From NCBI GenBank assembly GCA_958435885.1, contig CAUBHZ010000071.1, forward strand, positions 1-7,740: DNA of 7,740 nt, read 5' to 3'. Below, piece after piece: positions 1 through 6,599 of this stretch. The translations under genes and the position numbers were made by a program. The stretch's first letter is position 1, and each line of letters starts with the position of its first letter. The stretch is from an uncultured Intestinimonas sp. (lineage in GTDB: Bacteria > Bacillota_A > Clostridia > Oscillospirales > Oscillospiraceae). The notes under the pieces are model-generated. The model had not been told where the DNA came from and did not search any database. It was given only the letters and a program-made list of their open reading frames with translations.

Positions 1-559
1 CCAGGCTTGGGAAGAGCCCCTTGCACCACCACATGGGCATGTTAATTCCCGTCAGCGCGGCCACCAGGCCGTTGGAGGTGCCGGTGACGGCGTTGGAGTT
101 GAACAGGTTCTGCCACACCACAGCCAGGGTCCATTGGGGCATGATGTAGGGGAAGATGAAGATGGAGCTGAGGTATTTCCGCCAGGCCAGGTTGGTGCGG
201 GTGACCAGGAAGGCGAAGAGGCCGCCGTAGAGGATGGAGACCACGCAGGTGCCCACGGCCAGGAGGATGGTGTTCCACAGGGGGAGCCACAGGTTGGTTT
301 TGGCCAGGTTGCTGGTGAAGAGGTCGATATAGTTGACCAGGGTGTAGCCGGAGGCCTGGCCGGTGAGGTAGGCGTCGATGGTGCCGGGGTGGATCTTGAA
401 GGTGTCCTCCACGATGGCCACGATGGGCGCCACGGTGGTCACCGTCAGCACGATGCCCATGAGGAGGAGGATGACGTTGTGGGGCTTTGAGAAAAAGGTC
501 TTTATCTTGTTCCTGCGGACGGCCGAGCTGCCGGCCCGGAGCGTCGTTGTCTGATCCAT
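1..559 (-). CDS. ABC transporter permease, iron/thiamine/AfuB type (N-terminal part, runs off the left edge)
   Basis: This is the membrane channel subunit of an ABC importer. The 186 visible residues start MDQTTTLRAG at an ATG (559-557) preceded by a good ribosome binding site (AAGGAGAG). They show a basic cytoplasmic N-terminus (RRNKIK, about 15-20), a first membrane helix at about 28-50, an external loop of about 40 residues, and helices at about 94-119 and 129-151. A fourth helix begins near the cut end, after the motif NGLVAALTG...MPMWW at 163-178. This layout and the NGL..LTG segment resemble the first half of the double-domain permeases of the ferric-iron/thiamine/phosphosugar class (FbpB/ThiP/AfuB). 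Such proteins are usually about 500-580 residues, so roughly a third is visible. The EAA loop that contacts the ATPase is beyond the edge. It lies downstream of the 686-2077 binding protein on the same strand and presumably receives its cargo. The family is well supported; the substrate is not known. Confidence 0.85.
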   Translation of the reverse strand, partial: MDQTTTLRAGSSAVRRNKIKTFFSKPHNVILLLMGIVLTVTTVAPIVAIVEDTFKIHPGTIDAYLTGQASGYTLVNYIDLFTSNLAKTNLWLPLWNTILLAVGTCVVSILYGGLFAFLVTRTNLAWRKYLSSIFIFPYIMPQWTLAVVWQNLFNSNAVTGTSNGLVAALTGINMPMWWCKGLFPSL

Positions 560-563
560 GAAA

Positions 564-573
564 TCTCTCCTTT
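564..573 (-). promoter_or_regulatory. Ribosome binding site of the permease
   Basis: On the minus strand the sequence AAAAAGGAGAG lies just before the ATG at 559. It fixes the start of the permease gene and shows that the gene has its own translation signal, separate from the upstream binding-protein gene. Confidence 0.6.
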
Positions 574-588
574 TTCCGGGATAAGGGA

Positions 589-630
589 GCGCCCTTGGAA
601 CCTGGCGGTCCCGCACAGTTCCAAGGGCGC
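589..630 (-). other. Perfect 13-bp hairpin between binding-protein and permease genes
   Basis: The arms 589-601 (GCGCCCTTGGAAC) and 618-630 (GTTCCAAGGGCGC) are perfectly complementary around a 16-base loop, which may itself fold weakly (GCG/CGC). It lies 56 bases after the stop of the binding-protein gene and 30 bases before the permease start. Read in the direction of transcription (leftward), the stem is followed by TCCCTTATCC, not a run of T, so it is a poor complete terminator. The likely role is an attenuator or an mRNA 3'-end stabiliser. Either would leave more binding-protein than permease message, as is common in binding-protein-dependent importers. The structure is visible; its function is inferred. 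Confidence 0.7.
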
Positions 631-685
631 TTTGTTCTGATGTCACTCAGGACCGGTCAGGGGCGCCCGGATGGCCGCCTCGGAC

Positions 686-2077
686 TCAGCCGGCGCTGTA
701 CTTATCCAGCATTTCGATCCAGCTGCCCACGGTGAAGGAGACGGAGGCGCAGTACTCGGGGTCCTCCAGCACCAGCTTGCCGTCGGTGGTCCACCAGTCG
801 TAGCCGTGGTCGTTGAGGGCGGCGAACTCCACGGTGGAGCCGTCCTCGGACATGCCGCCGGTCTCGTGGTGGAAGATCTCCTCATTCTCAGCGGCCACAT
901 TGGGGTTGGAGGAGTAGCCGCCGATGTCCTTGCCCCAGGCGGAGAAGCCGTCGGCGGTGCAGGTCATGTAGGCGATGAAAGCGCAGGCGGTCCAGGGCAG
1001 GGGGCTGTTGTCGGTGACGAAGAGGTAGTGGCAGTAGCCATAGCCGCCGATGCCGGTGTAGCCGTCGTTATAGGCCGCCACGGTGATGTTGTTCTTGGAG
1101 ACGGAGGCGGACTCCTCCACGCTGCGGAGCTTGGAGTACACCAGCAGGCCGAACTGGTCGGTGGCGGACTGGTCCACCAGAATGTTGCAGATGGGGCCGT
1201 CATCGGTCTGGGCGTTGTAGCTGCCCACCCAGAGCTTGATCCAGGCCAGGGCGTACTTGCCGTTCTCACCCAGGCCCAGGCTCTCGGCCTCAGAGGCCAT
1301 CTCGTCAATGGTGGGCTGGAAGTAGGCCTGCTCGTCGGCGCTCAGGGCGTCAAAGGCCTCCTTGAGCCAGCCGGCGTAGGTGTCCTCGGTGAGCATGTAG
1401 AGGAAGTTCTTGCCCACGATCTCGGAGTCGATGTCCATGAACAGGCCGTGCTCGCCCTCGGCCACGAAGTCCCAGCAGTTGTCATAGGTCTTGGAGCCGG
1501 TGTTGTTGTACATGAAGACCTTGTTCAGGGTCTGGAGGGGGAGGTAGCCGGTGTAGTCGGCGGCGGTGGTGCCGTTGGCATCGGCCCAGTCCTTCGGGAT
1601 GAAGGTGTCCAGGATGCCGGTCTGGACCATCTTGGACTCGATCTGGTTGCCGTCCTGGATGAGGGTCATGGCGTAGGTGCCGGTGTCCTTCAGGGAGTCG
1701 GCGGTGAGCTGATCGAAGATCTTGTTGTTCTTGGGCTGCTGCCACTCATACTCCATGGTATAATTGGGGTCGATGGTCTGGAGGTACTCGATGAAGAGGG
1801 GGAGGGCGGTGCCGCCGCGGCTGGAGTTGCCCACGCCGTAGAAGGTCTTGCCGTTGGACTCCTCGATGGCCTTCTGGGCCAGCTCCTCCAGGGTCATGCC
1901 CTCGGCCTCCTGGATGATCTGCTGGGTGGCGGTGAGCTCGCCCGCCGGGGCGCTGCTGTCCTGGGGTGCGGCGGAGCCGGGAGTGCCGGTGCTGGCAGCG
2001 CCGCCGCCACCGCCGCCGCAGGCGGCCAGGGACAGGGAGAGGGAAGCGGCCAGGAGCAGTGCAAGAGCGCGTTTCAT
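686..2077 (-). CDS. ABC transporter solute-binding lipoprotein (463 aa)
   Basis: This is the cargo-binding subunit of the leftward ABC importer. It is predicted to be exported and anchored to the outer face of the membrane by lipid. The start MKRALALLLA is chosen over an in-frame ATG 144 bases upstream for two reasons. A strong GAAGGAGG site lies 9 bases before it, and the signal peptide begins exactly there: basic KR, a hydrophobic stretch to residue 16, then the lipobox LAAC with Cys20. A Gly6 run and a Ser/Ala/Gly/Pro-rich linker (about 21-50) follow, typical of Gram-positive lipoproteins. The mature part is rich in Trp, Tyr and Asp, and carries features of periplasmic-binding-protein folds, such as the segment WTACAFIAYMTCTADGFSAWG and then GGYSSNPN late in the protein. 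The pairing with an iron/thiamine/AfuB-type permease suggests the COG1840-like group, though the match is loose and the length is above the usual 330-360. I cannot name the substrate. Confidence 0.85.
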   Translation of the reverse strand: MKRALALLLAASLSLSLAACGGGGGGAASTGTPGSAAPQDSSAPAGELTATQQIIQEAEGMTLEELAQKAIEESNGKTFYGVGNSSRGGTALPLFIEYLQTIDPNYTMEYEWQQPKNNKIFDQLTADSLKDTGTYAMTLIQDGNQIESKMVQTGILDTFIPKDWADANGTTAADYTGYLPLQTLNKVFMYNNTGSKTYDNCWDFVAEGEHGLFMDIDSEIVGKNFLYMLTEDTYAGWLKEAFDALSADEQAYFQPTIDEMASEAESLGLGENGKYALAWIKLWVGSYNAQTDDGPICNILVDQSATDQFGLLVYSKLRSVEESASVSKNNITVAAYNDGYTGIGGYGYCHYLFVTDNSPLPWTACAFIAYMTCTADGFSAWGKDIGGYSSNPNVAAENEEIFHHETGGMSEDGSTVEFAALNDHGYDWWTTDGKLVLEDPEYCASVSFTVGSWIEMLDKYSAG

Positions 2078-2085
2078 TGAAAATT

Positions 2086-2093
2086 CCTCCTTC
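2086..2093 (-). promoter_or_regulatory. Ribosome binding site deciding the start of the leftward binding protein
   Basis: On the minus strand GAAGGAGG precedes the ATG at 2077 with close to ideal spacing. This marks 2077, not the upstream in-frame ATG at 2221, as the true start. The upstream extension would add 48 residues (basic, ending before MKRALALL) that would hide the signal peptide. Confidence 0.8.
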
Positions 2094-2144
2094 GTCATTT
2101 TGAATGAAATGGAATCACTCCGTCCGGAGATTCCTGGTGATTTT

Positions 2145-2173
2145 ATTGTAACGGACCGGAGGGGGAAAAAACA
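2145..2173 (-). promoter_or_regulatory. Possible promoter of the leftward importer operon
   Basis: On the minus strand a TACAAT hexamer (2150-2145) matches the -10 consensus at five of six positions. A weak -35 candidate, TGTTTT (2173-2168), lies 17 bases upstream. Transcription would start near 2138 and give a leader of about 60 bases. The poor -35 fits a promoter that needs an activator such as the AraC-type regulator encoded in this window. The -10 is visible; the assignment is inferred. Confidence 0.4.
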
Positions 2174-2245
2174 GGGGACAAATCTGCGCTTTTTTGTTTT
2201 CCTCTGAGATTTTGTGCTCATTGGATGAAAAGGTCGAAAGATGTG

Positions 2246-2254
2246 TGCTATAAT
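2246..2254 (+). promoter_or_regulatory. Extended -10 promoter of the rightward sensing operon
   Basis: TGCTATAAT is a perfect extended -10 (TG-N-TATAAT, hexamer at 2249-2254). No good -35 lies 16-18 bases upstream (around 2225-2231 the sequence is ATGAAAA), which is usual for extended -10 promoters. Transcription would begin near 2261, giving a leader of about 29 bases before the ATG at 2290. Confidence 0.7.
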
Positions 2255-2289
2255 TGGTAAAAATCCCGACGTGATCTGGGGAGGGCGGC

Positions 2290-3315
2290 ATGGAGAAGAG
2301 AGGGTATCTTGGCATACTGGCGGCGGTCCTGCTGCTCACCGGCTGCGCCGCCGGGGGAGGAGAGGCGCAGGAGGCCTCCTTGGCGCCGTCAGAGGAGCAG
2401 CGGCTGGTGGTCTACACCTCCCATAAGGAGGAGGTGTGGGAGCCCATCGTTCGGGAGTTCGAGGAGCGTACCGGCATCTGGGTGGACGTGGTCACCGGCG
2501 GCACCAACGAGCTCCTGGAGCGCATCGATGAGGAGGCCGAGCACCCCCAGGCCGACGTGATGTTCGGCGGCGGCGTGGACAGCCTGGCGGTCTACGCCGA
2601 CTGCTTTGAGCCCTATCAGTGTTCGGAGTGGGAGGACATCCGGGCGCAGTACCGCTCCCAGGACGGCCTGTGGACCCCCTTTTCCTCTCTGCCGGTGGTG
2701 CTCATCTACAATACCAAACTGCTGCCCCCGGGCAGGGTGACGGGCTGGGCCGATCTGCTGGACGACAGCCTCCGGGGCCGGGTGGCCTTTGCCGACCCGG
2801 CGGTGTCCGGCTCCAGCTTCACCGGACTGGTGACCATGGTCTGCGCCATGGGGGAGGATACGGAGACAACCATCCGGGCATTCGCGTACAGCCTGGAGGG
2901 CCGGGAGCTCTCGGGCTCCGGGGATGTGCTCACCGCGGTGAACAACGGCAGCTTCTGGGTGGGGGTCACTCTGGAGGAGACCGCCCTTAAGCGCCGGGAG
3001 GCGGGGGACAGCATCAGCCTGGTCTATCCCAAAGAGGGGACCAGTCTGGTGCCCGACGGCAGCGCCCTGGTGAAGGGGGCGCCCCACGGGGACAACGCCA
3101 GACGGTTTCTGGACTTCACCGTCAGCTATGATGTGCAGGAGATGATGGCGGGACAGTACCGCCGCTCGGTGCGGGGGGACGTGGCGTGCCTGCCCCAGCT
3201 CCCGGCCCTGGAGGAGCTGACTCTGGTGGATTATGACATCCCCTGGGCCAGTCAGAACCACGACGCGGTGCTCATGACCTGGGCCTTTTATCTGGATGGG
3301 GAGGAGGAGACATGA
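2290..3315 (+). CDS. Extracellular solute-binding lipoprotein, FbpA/AfuA/PgtC-like (341 aa), probable sensor component
   Basis: This is a second, distinct binding protein of COG1840 type (ferric iron, phosphosugar, aminoethylphosphonate or phosphoglycerate binders). The signal peptide MEKRGYLGILAAVLLLTGC ends in the lipobox LTGC with Cys19. The first beta strand LVVYTSHKE (39-47) and EFEERTGIWVDVVTGGTNEL (57-75) are typical of the family, as are QADVMFGGG (88-95), GLWTPFSSLPVVLIYNTKLL (126-145), W153ADLLDDSLRGRVAFADPAVSGSS (153-176), SLVYPKEG (243-250) and VKGAPHGDNARRFLDF (261-276). The length is normal. No adjacent Tyr-Tyr pair, the usual ferric-iron ligand of FbpA proteins, is present, so an organic or phosphorylated ligand is more likely than Fe(III). 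The gene opens the operon and its TGA overlaps the kinase start (ATGA). This suggests it presents ligand to the kinase, as PgtC does for PgtB, and may not feed a transporter at all. The start is supported by GGGGAGGG just upstream. Confidence 0.88.
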   Translation: MEKRGYLGILAAVLLLTGCAAGGGEAQEASLAPSEEQRLVVYTSHKEEVWEPIVREFEERTGIWVDVVTGGTNELLERIDEEAEHPQADVMFGGGVDSLAVYADCFEPYQCSEWEDIRAQYRSQDGLWTPFSSLPVVLIYNTKLLPPGRVTGWADLLDDSLRGRVAFADPAVSGSSFTGLVTMVCAMGEDTETTIRAFAYSLEGRELSGSGDVLTAVNNGSFWVGVTLEETALKRREAGDSISLVYPKEGTSLVPDGSALVKGAPHGDNARRFLDFTVSYDVQEMMAGQYRRSVRGDVACLPQLPALEELTLVDYDIPWASQNHDAVLMTWAFYLDGEEET

Positions 3316-5021
3316 AGAAATTCCTTTCGGCCTCCTTTCAGCATCGCCTCTTCGCCGCTTTCCTGGTGGTCTCCCTGGTCCCCCTCCTCATCTGTTCGGC
3401 CATGCTCCTCCAGATCTTCCGGCTGCGCATGACCGGGGATGCCCAGCGGGAGGCGGAGGAACACCTGGACCGGGTGGGGCTGCTGCTGGACGACTCCTGC
3501 CGGCGGTTTCTTCAGGCGGCCCAGTCGGTCCGCCGGGATGATGTACTGACGGCGGTCCTGCTGGGGGCGGAAGAGGAGGAGATGGTGGTCTACGGCCGTC
3601 TGCTGGACGCCACCCAGGAGAGCCGCAGCGACGCCCGCTTCGATCTCTACGACAGCCAGGGCAGATGGCTCTGCTCCACCCGCAGCGACTCCGCCGGGCA
3701 GGACCTGCCCACCAACTGGGGCGTGCTGCGGGCGGCGGAGGAGGGTACACTGCGCTTTTTCCCGCCGGAGGAAGCCGCTGCGGCGGATGAACCCCTGCTC
3801 CAGGGGGCGGTGCCGCTGACCGGAGATGGGGGAGAGCGGATCGGCTATCTGCTGGTGGGCCTCTGCCGGTCCGACCTGGACCGCCTGCTGGAGGATATCA
3901 TCGGCGCCCGTAACGATCTGCTGATCCTGAGCGCCTATTGGCGGCCCATCTACTGCTCTCAGCCCTCCCTGGCGGACAGTCTGGCCTCCGCCCTGCGCCA
4001 GCGTCTCCTGAAGGGGGAACCCCTGAACAGCGGCGACGCCGAGTTTACCTATACGGTGTCCAGCCATGAGGGGACGGGGCTGTACCTGGTGCTGCGGCAG
4101 CCCCAGGTCTTCAACCGGGACACCATGGGCCTTTTGTACACCGTGAGCCTCTCCAGCGCCCTCATCTGCGTGGCCATCTCCATCCTCATGAGCCTCACCC
4201 TGAGCAAGCAGATGTTCCGCCCCATCCAGCGCCTCCACGGCGCCATCGAGGCGGTGGCCCGCAACGATCTGGACGTCTATGTGCCCCATGAGCACGACGA
4301 CGAGCTGGGCCAGCTGGCCCAGCGGTTCAATGAGATGCTGGTGGCCCTCAAGGCCAATCAGGAACAGCTGGTGGAGAACCAGAAGGAGCTCAACGAGGCC
4401 CAGATCCGTATGCTCCAGGCCCAGCTTAACCCCCATTTTCTGTGCAACACCCTGGACACCATGAAGTGGATCAGCAAGATCAACAAGGTGCCCCAGGTGG
4501 CCGACATGTCCACCAATCTGGCGGACATCCTGCGCTTCTGCGTCTCGCCCGACGAGTTCGTCCCCCTGCGGCGGGAGCTGGAGATCCTGCACAGCTACGT
4601 GGAGATCCAGCGCATCCGCATCTCCGGGGGTTTTGAGTTCTCCGTGGAGGTGCCGCCGGAGCTGGAGGACTGCCTGGTGCCCAAGATGGTCCTCCAGCCC
4701 ATCGTGGAGAACGCCATCCTCCACGGTCTGGACGGCGTGGAGCAGGGGGCGATTCTGGTGCAGGCCCGGGCGGAGGGGGAGCGGCTCTTCCTCTCCGTCC
4801 AGGACAACGGCCGGGGCCTGCCGCCGGAGCTGGAGGGACCCTACGCCCGCCGGGACCGGGAGCTCTCCCGGGGCCACCTGGGCCTCTACAACGTGGATAC
4901 CATCCTGCGCAAGCACTATGGGGAGGGCTGCGGGCTTTATCTGAGCAATGTTTCCGGCGGGAGCGGCGCCTGTATCACGGCGGTGCTGCCCCTGCGCTGG
5001 GAGGAGGAACTGATATGCTGA
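3312..5021 (+). CDS. YesM/LytS-type sensor histidine kinase (569 aa)
   Basis: This is a membrane kinase that autophosphorylates on histidine in response to an outside signal and passes the phosphate to the next gene's product. The order of parts is as follows. A membrane helix lies at about 13-37, followed by an extracytoplasmic domain at 38-271 with Cache-like traits (FDLYDSQGRWLCST at 110-123, GERIGYLLVGL at 174-184). A second helix lies at about 272-296. A HAMP linker starts at RPIQRLHGAIEAVARNDL (303-320), and a coiled segment at about 345-370 leads to the His_kinase box QLNPHFLCNTLD with His375. The ATP-binding domain has the N-box VENAILHG (465-472, Asn467), DNGRGL (498-503) and GHLGLYNV (521-528). 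All catalytic motifs are intact. The start overlaps the binding-protein stop by four bases, and a GGGGAGGAGGAG site lies just upstream. The family is certain; the ligand is unknown and is probably delivered by the upstream lipoprotein. Confidence 0.95.
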   Translation: MKKFLSASFQHRLFAAFLVVSLVPLLICSAMLLQIFRLRMTGDAQREAEEHLDRVGLLLDDSCRRFLQAAQSVRRDDVLTAVLLGAEEEEMVVYGRLLDATQESRSDARFDLYDSQGRWLCSTRSDSAGQDLPTNWGVLRAAEEGTLRFFPPEEAAAADEPLLQGAVPLTGDGGERIGYLLVGLCRSDLDRLLEDIIGARNDLLILSAYWRPIYCSQPSLADSLASALRQRLLKGEPLNSGDAEFTYTVSSHEGTGLYLVLRQPQVFNRDTMGLLYTVSLSSALICVAISILMSLTLSKQMFRPIQRLHGAIEAVARNDLDVYVPHEHDDELGQLAQRFNEMLVALKANQEQLVENQKELNEAQIRMLQAQLNPHFLCNTLDTMKWISKINKVPQVADMSTNLADILRFCVSPDEFVPLRRELEILHSYVEIQRIRISGGFEFSVEVPPELEDCLVPKMVLQPIVENAILHGLDGVEQGAILVQARAEGERLFLSVQDNGRGLPPELEGPYARRDRELSRGHLGLYNVDTILRKHYGEGCGLYLSNVSGGSGACITAVLPLRWEEELIC

Positions 5022-5773
5022 AGGTACTGGTGGTGGAGGACGAGGAGCTCATCCGCAAGGGTATCGTCCTGGCCGTGGACTGGGCCGCCCTGGACTGCGT
5101 GGTGGTGGGGGAGGCATCCAACGGGGAGGAAGCCCTGGAGGCGGTGGAGCGCTACCACCCCACCCTCATCATCACCGACCTGAAAATGCCCCGGATGGAC
5201 GGCATCGAGATGCTCCGGCGGCTGCGGGAGATGGGCAACAACGCCTATGTCATCATCCTCACCGCCTACGACAGCTTTGCCTACGCCCAGAGCGCCCTGC
5301 GCCTGGGGGCGGTGGACTTTCTACTAAAACCCTTCCACGACGGGGAGCTGGAGGAGGCAGTGACCCACCTCCGCCGCCGGCTGGCCGCCTCACCCCAGGA
5401 GAATACCCAGACCCAGGTCTCTCCCATGGCTGGGCTCAAGAAGGGGGACAAGAGCAAGTATGTGATGGAGGCCATGTCCTACATCGGCGAACACTACAAC
5501 GACCCCAACATCACGGTGGGGACCATCGCCCAGTCCCTGGGCATCAGCGAGGGGCATCTGAGCCACCTCTTCAAAAAGGAGACCGACTATACCCTCCTCA
5601 ACTACCTCACCCGCTACCGCATCCACAAGTCCATGGAGCTGCTGCGGGACTGCCGCCGGAAGATCTATGAGGTGGCCGAGCAGGTGGGCTACAAGGACAT
5701 CACCTATTTTTCCGCCACCTTCAAAAAGGTGGTGGGCATGTCGCCGTCGGAGTACCAGGACACCTGCCGGTGA
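5015..5773 (+). CDS. YesN-type response regulator, REC plus AraC DNA-binding domain (252 aa)
   Basis: This is the DNA-binding partner of the preceding kinase. The receiver domain (about 1-120) has all the expected residues: the acidic pocket Glu8-Asp9, the phosphoacceptor Asp55 in ITDLKMPRMDG, Thr83 in ILTAYDS, and Lys105 in LLKPF. A short polar linker (about 125-148) joins it to a C-terminal AraC-type double helix-turn-helix (about 150-249). Signature stretches there are TVGTIAQSLGISEGHLSHLFKKE (167-189) and IYEVAEQVGYKDITYFSATFKKVVGMSPSEYQ (217-248). At 252 residues it is the compact form; many YesN relatives carry a long middle region and exceed 350. The start overlaps the kinase stop by seven bases and has a GGAGGAGG site. 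Likely targets are the divergent importer promoter and possibly its own operon promoter in 2078-2289. Confidence 0.95.
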   Translation: MLKVLVVEDEELIRKGIVLAVDWAALDCVVVGEASNGEEALEAVERYHPTLIITDLKMPRMDGIEMLRRLREMGNNAYVIILTAYDSFAYAQSALRLGAVDFLLKPFHDGELEEAVTHLRRRLAASPQENTQTQVSPMAGLKKGDKSKYVMEAMSYIGEHYNDPNITVGTIAQSLGISEGHLSHLFKKETDYTLLNYLTRYRIHKSMELLRDCRRKIYEVAEQVGYKDITYFSATFKKVVGMSPSEYQDTCR

Positions 5774-5794
5774 GTGCGGAAAGGAGAAGACCAC

Positions 5795-6583
5795 ATGATC
5801 CGTCTCGTTGCCAGCGACATCGACGGCACCCTGCTCCGGAACGGAGCCAAATCCATCGCCCCGGTGTTATTTGACCAGATCCGCCGCCTGGGGGAGCGGG
5901 GCATCCGCTTCTGCCCGGCCAGCGGTCGGCAGTACAGCAGCCTCCGGCGGCTCTTCGCGCCGGTGGCCGGCGAGCTGAGCTATCTGTGCGAAAACGGCGC
6001 CGTGGTGTGGGGGCCGGGGGCGCCGGGGGCGGTCCTCAGCAAGACCGTGATGGAGCGGTCCAGGGCCCTGGCGCTGTGCGGGGCCATCCTGGCCCAGCCC
6101 CGGTGCGAGGTGCTGATCTCCGGGGCCAACACCAGCTATCTCTGCCCCAAGGAGCCCGACATCGTGGACCACATGAGCTACTTCGTGGGCAATAACGTGA
6201 CCGTGCTGAACAGCCCGGAAGAGGTGCCGGAGGATATGGTCAAGGTCTCGGCCTACTGCCGTGACGGGGCGGCGGCCATGGTGCCCGTCCTATCGCCGGG
6301 CTGGGAGGACTTCCATCCCGCTGTGGCGGGGGAGAAATGGCTGGACTTCACCCTGGCCGACAAGGGTACCGGCCTGAAAAGCCTGTGCGCCGCCCTGGGG
6401 GTGGACCTCAGTGAGGTCATAGCCTTCGGGGACAACGATAACGACCTGCCCATGCTGTCGCTGGTGGGTCGGCCCTACATCATGGAGCAGGCCTCGCCCC
6501 TGCTGACGGAGCGGTTTTCCCGCCGCTGTGCCAGTGTGGAGTCGGTGCTGGAGGCCTTCTTGACCGAACTGGAAAGAGAATAG
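5795..6583 (+). CDS. Cof-type HAD-superfamily phosphatase (262 aa)
   Basis: This is a cytoplasmic haloacid-dehalogenase-type hydrolase of the Cof/YidA (IIB cap) group, which removes phosphate from sugar phosphates or related small metabolites. All four motifs are visible: DIDGT at 8-12 (nucleophile Asp8, acid/base Asp10), Ser43 in CPASGRQ, Lys190 in LADKGTGLKSL, and the metal-binding GDNDNDLPM at 212-220. The cap domain lies between motifs II and III (about 85-180). The length is normal for the family. The ATG at 5795 is chosen because AAGGAG lies about 9 bases before it. An in-frame GTG at 5774 abuts the regulator stop but lacks such a site in the right place. It follows the regulator by 21 bases, so it is probably cotranscribed. 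Its presence beside a PgtC/AfuA-like sensor suggests a phosphorylated ligand, but Cof-type proteins are promiscuous, so the true substrate is unknown. Confidence 0.93.
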   Translation: MIRLVASDIDGTLLRNGAKSIAPVLFDQIRRLGERGIRFCPASGRQYSSLRRLFAPVAGELSYLCENGAVVWGPGAPGAVLSKTVMERSRALALCGAILAQPRCEVLISGANTSYLCPKEPDIVDHMSYFVGNNVTVLNSPEEVPEDMVKVSAYCRDGAAAMVPVLSPGWEDFHPAVAGEKWLDFTLADKGTGLKSLCAALGVDLSEVIAFGDNDNDLPMLSLVGRPYIMEQASPLLTERFSRRCASVESVLEAFLTELERE

Positions 6584-6599
6584 AAAGGGAGGAGAGAGT

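Larger units (their letters stand above)
2078..2289. promoter_or_regulatory. Divergent intergenic control region
   Basis: These 212 bases separate the leftward importer operon from the rightward sensing operon and hold a promoter candidate for each side. The two -10 elements lie about 100 bases apart, leaving room for shared regulator sites. The region is clearly more AT-rich than the flanking genes. It contains short repeats: CCGGAG at 2124-2129 and 2156-2161, an inverted CTCCG-tc-CGGAG at 2118-2129, and TGTGCT at 2213-2218 and 2244-2249. No RNA gene or riboswitch is evident. Confidence 0.6.

Noticed and set aside
671..2080. A 469-codon open frame on the plus strand opposite the binding-protein gene
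   Set aside because: Its product is a low-complexity Gly/Val/Leu/Ala/His-rich sequence with no domain signals. It mirrors the third-position GC bias of the real minus-strand gene, which has a signal peptide, lipobox and ribosome binding site.
2161..2200. A-tract and T-tract in the divergent region as a terminator hairpin
   Set aside because: The A-rich and T-rich runs do not form a GC-rich stem. They are better explained as promoter-region AT richness.
2078..2221. A 48-residue N-terminal extension of the leftward binding protein from the ATG at 2221
   Set aside because: It would place a basic, non-coding-like stretch before the signal peptide and run through the likely promoter. The GAAGGAGG site and the lipoprotein signal favour the ATG at 2077.
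3288..4916. A 542-codon open frame on the minus strand opposite the kinase
   Set aside because: It is an antisense shadow of a certain kinase gene. The composition is biased (Gln, His, Leu, Gly, Val) and there are no recognisable motifs.
5774..5794. The GTG start for the HAD phosphatase, directly abutting the regulator stop
   Set aside because: The extension MRKGEDH is not typical of the family, whose first strand leads straight into DIDGT. The AAGGAG site is positioned for the ATG at 5795.
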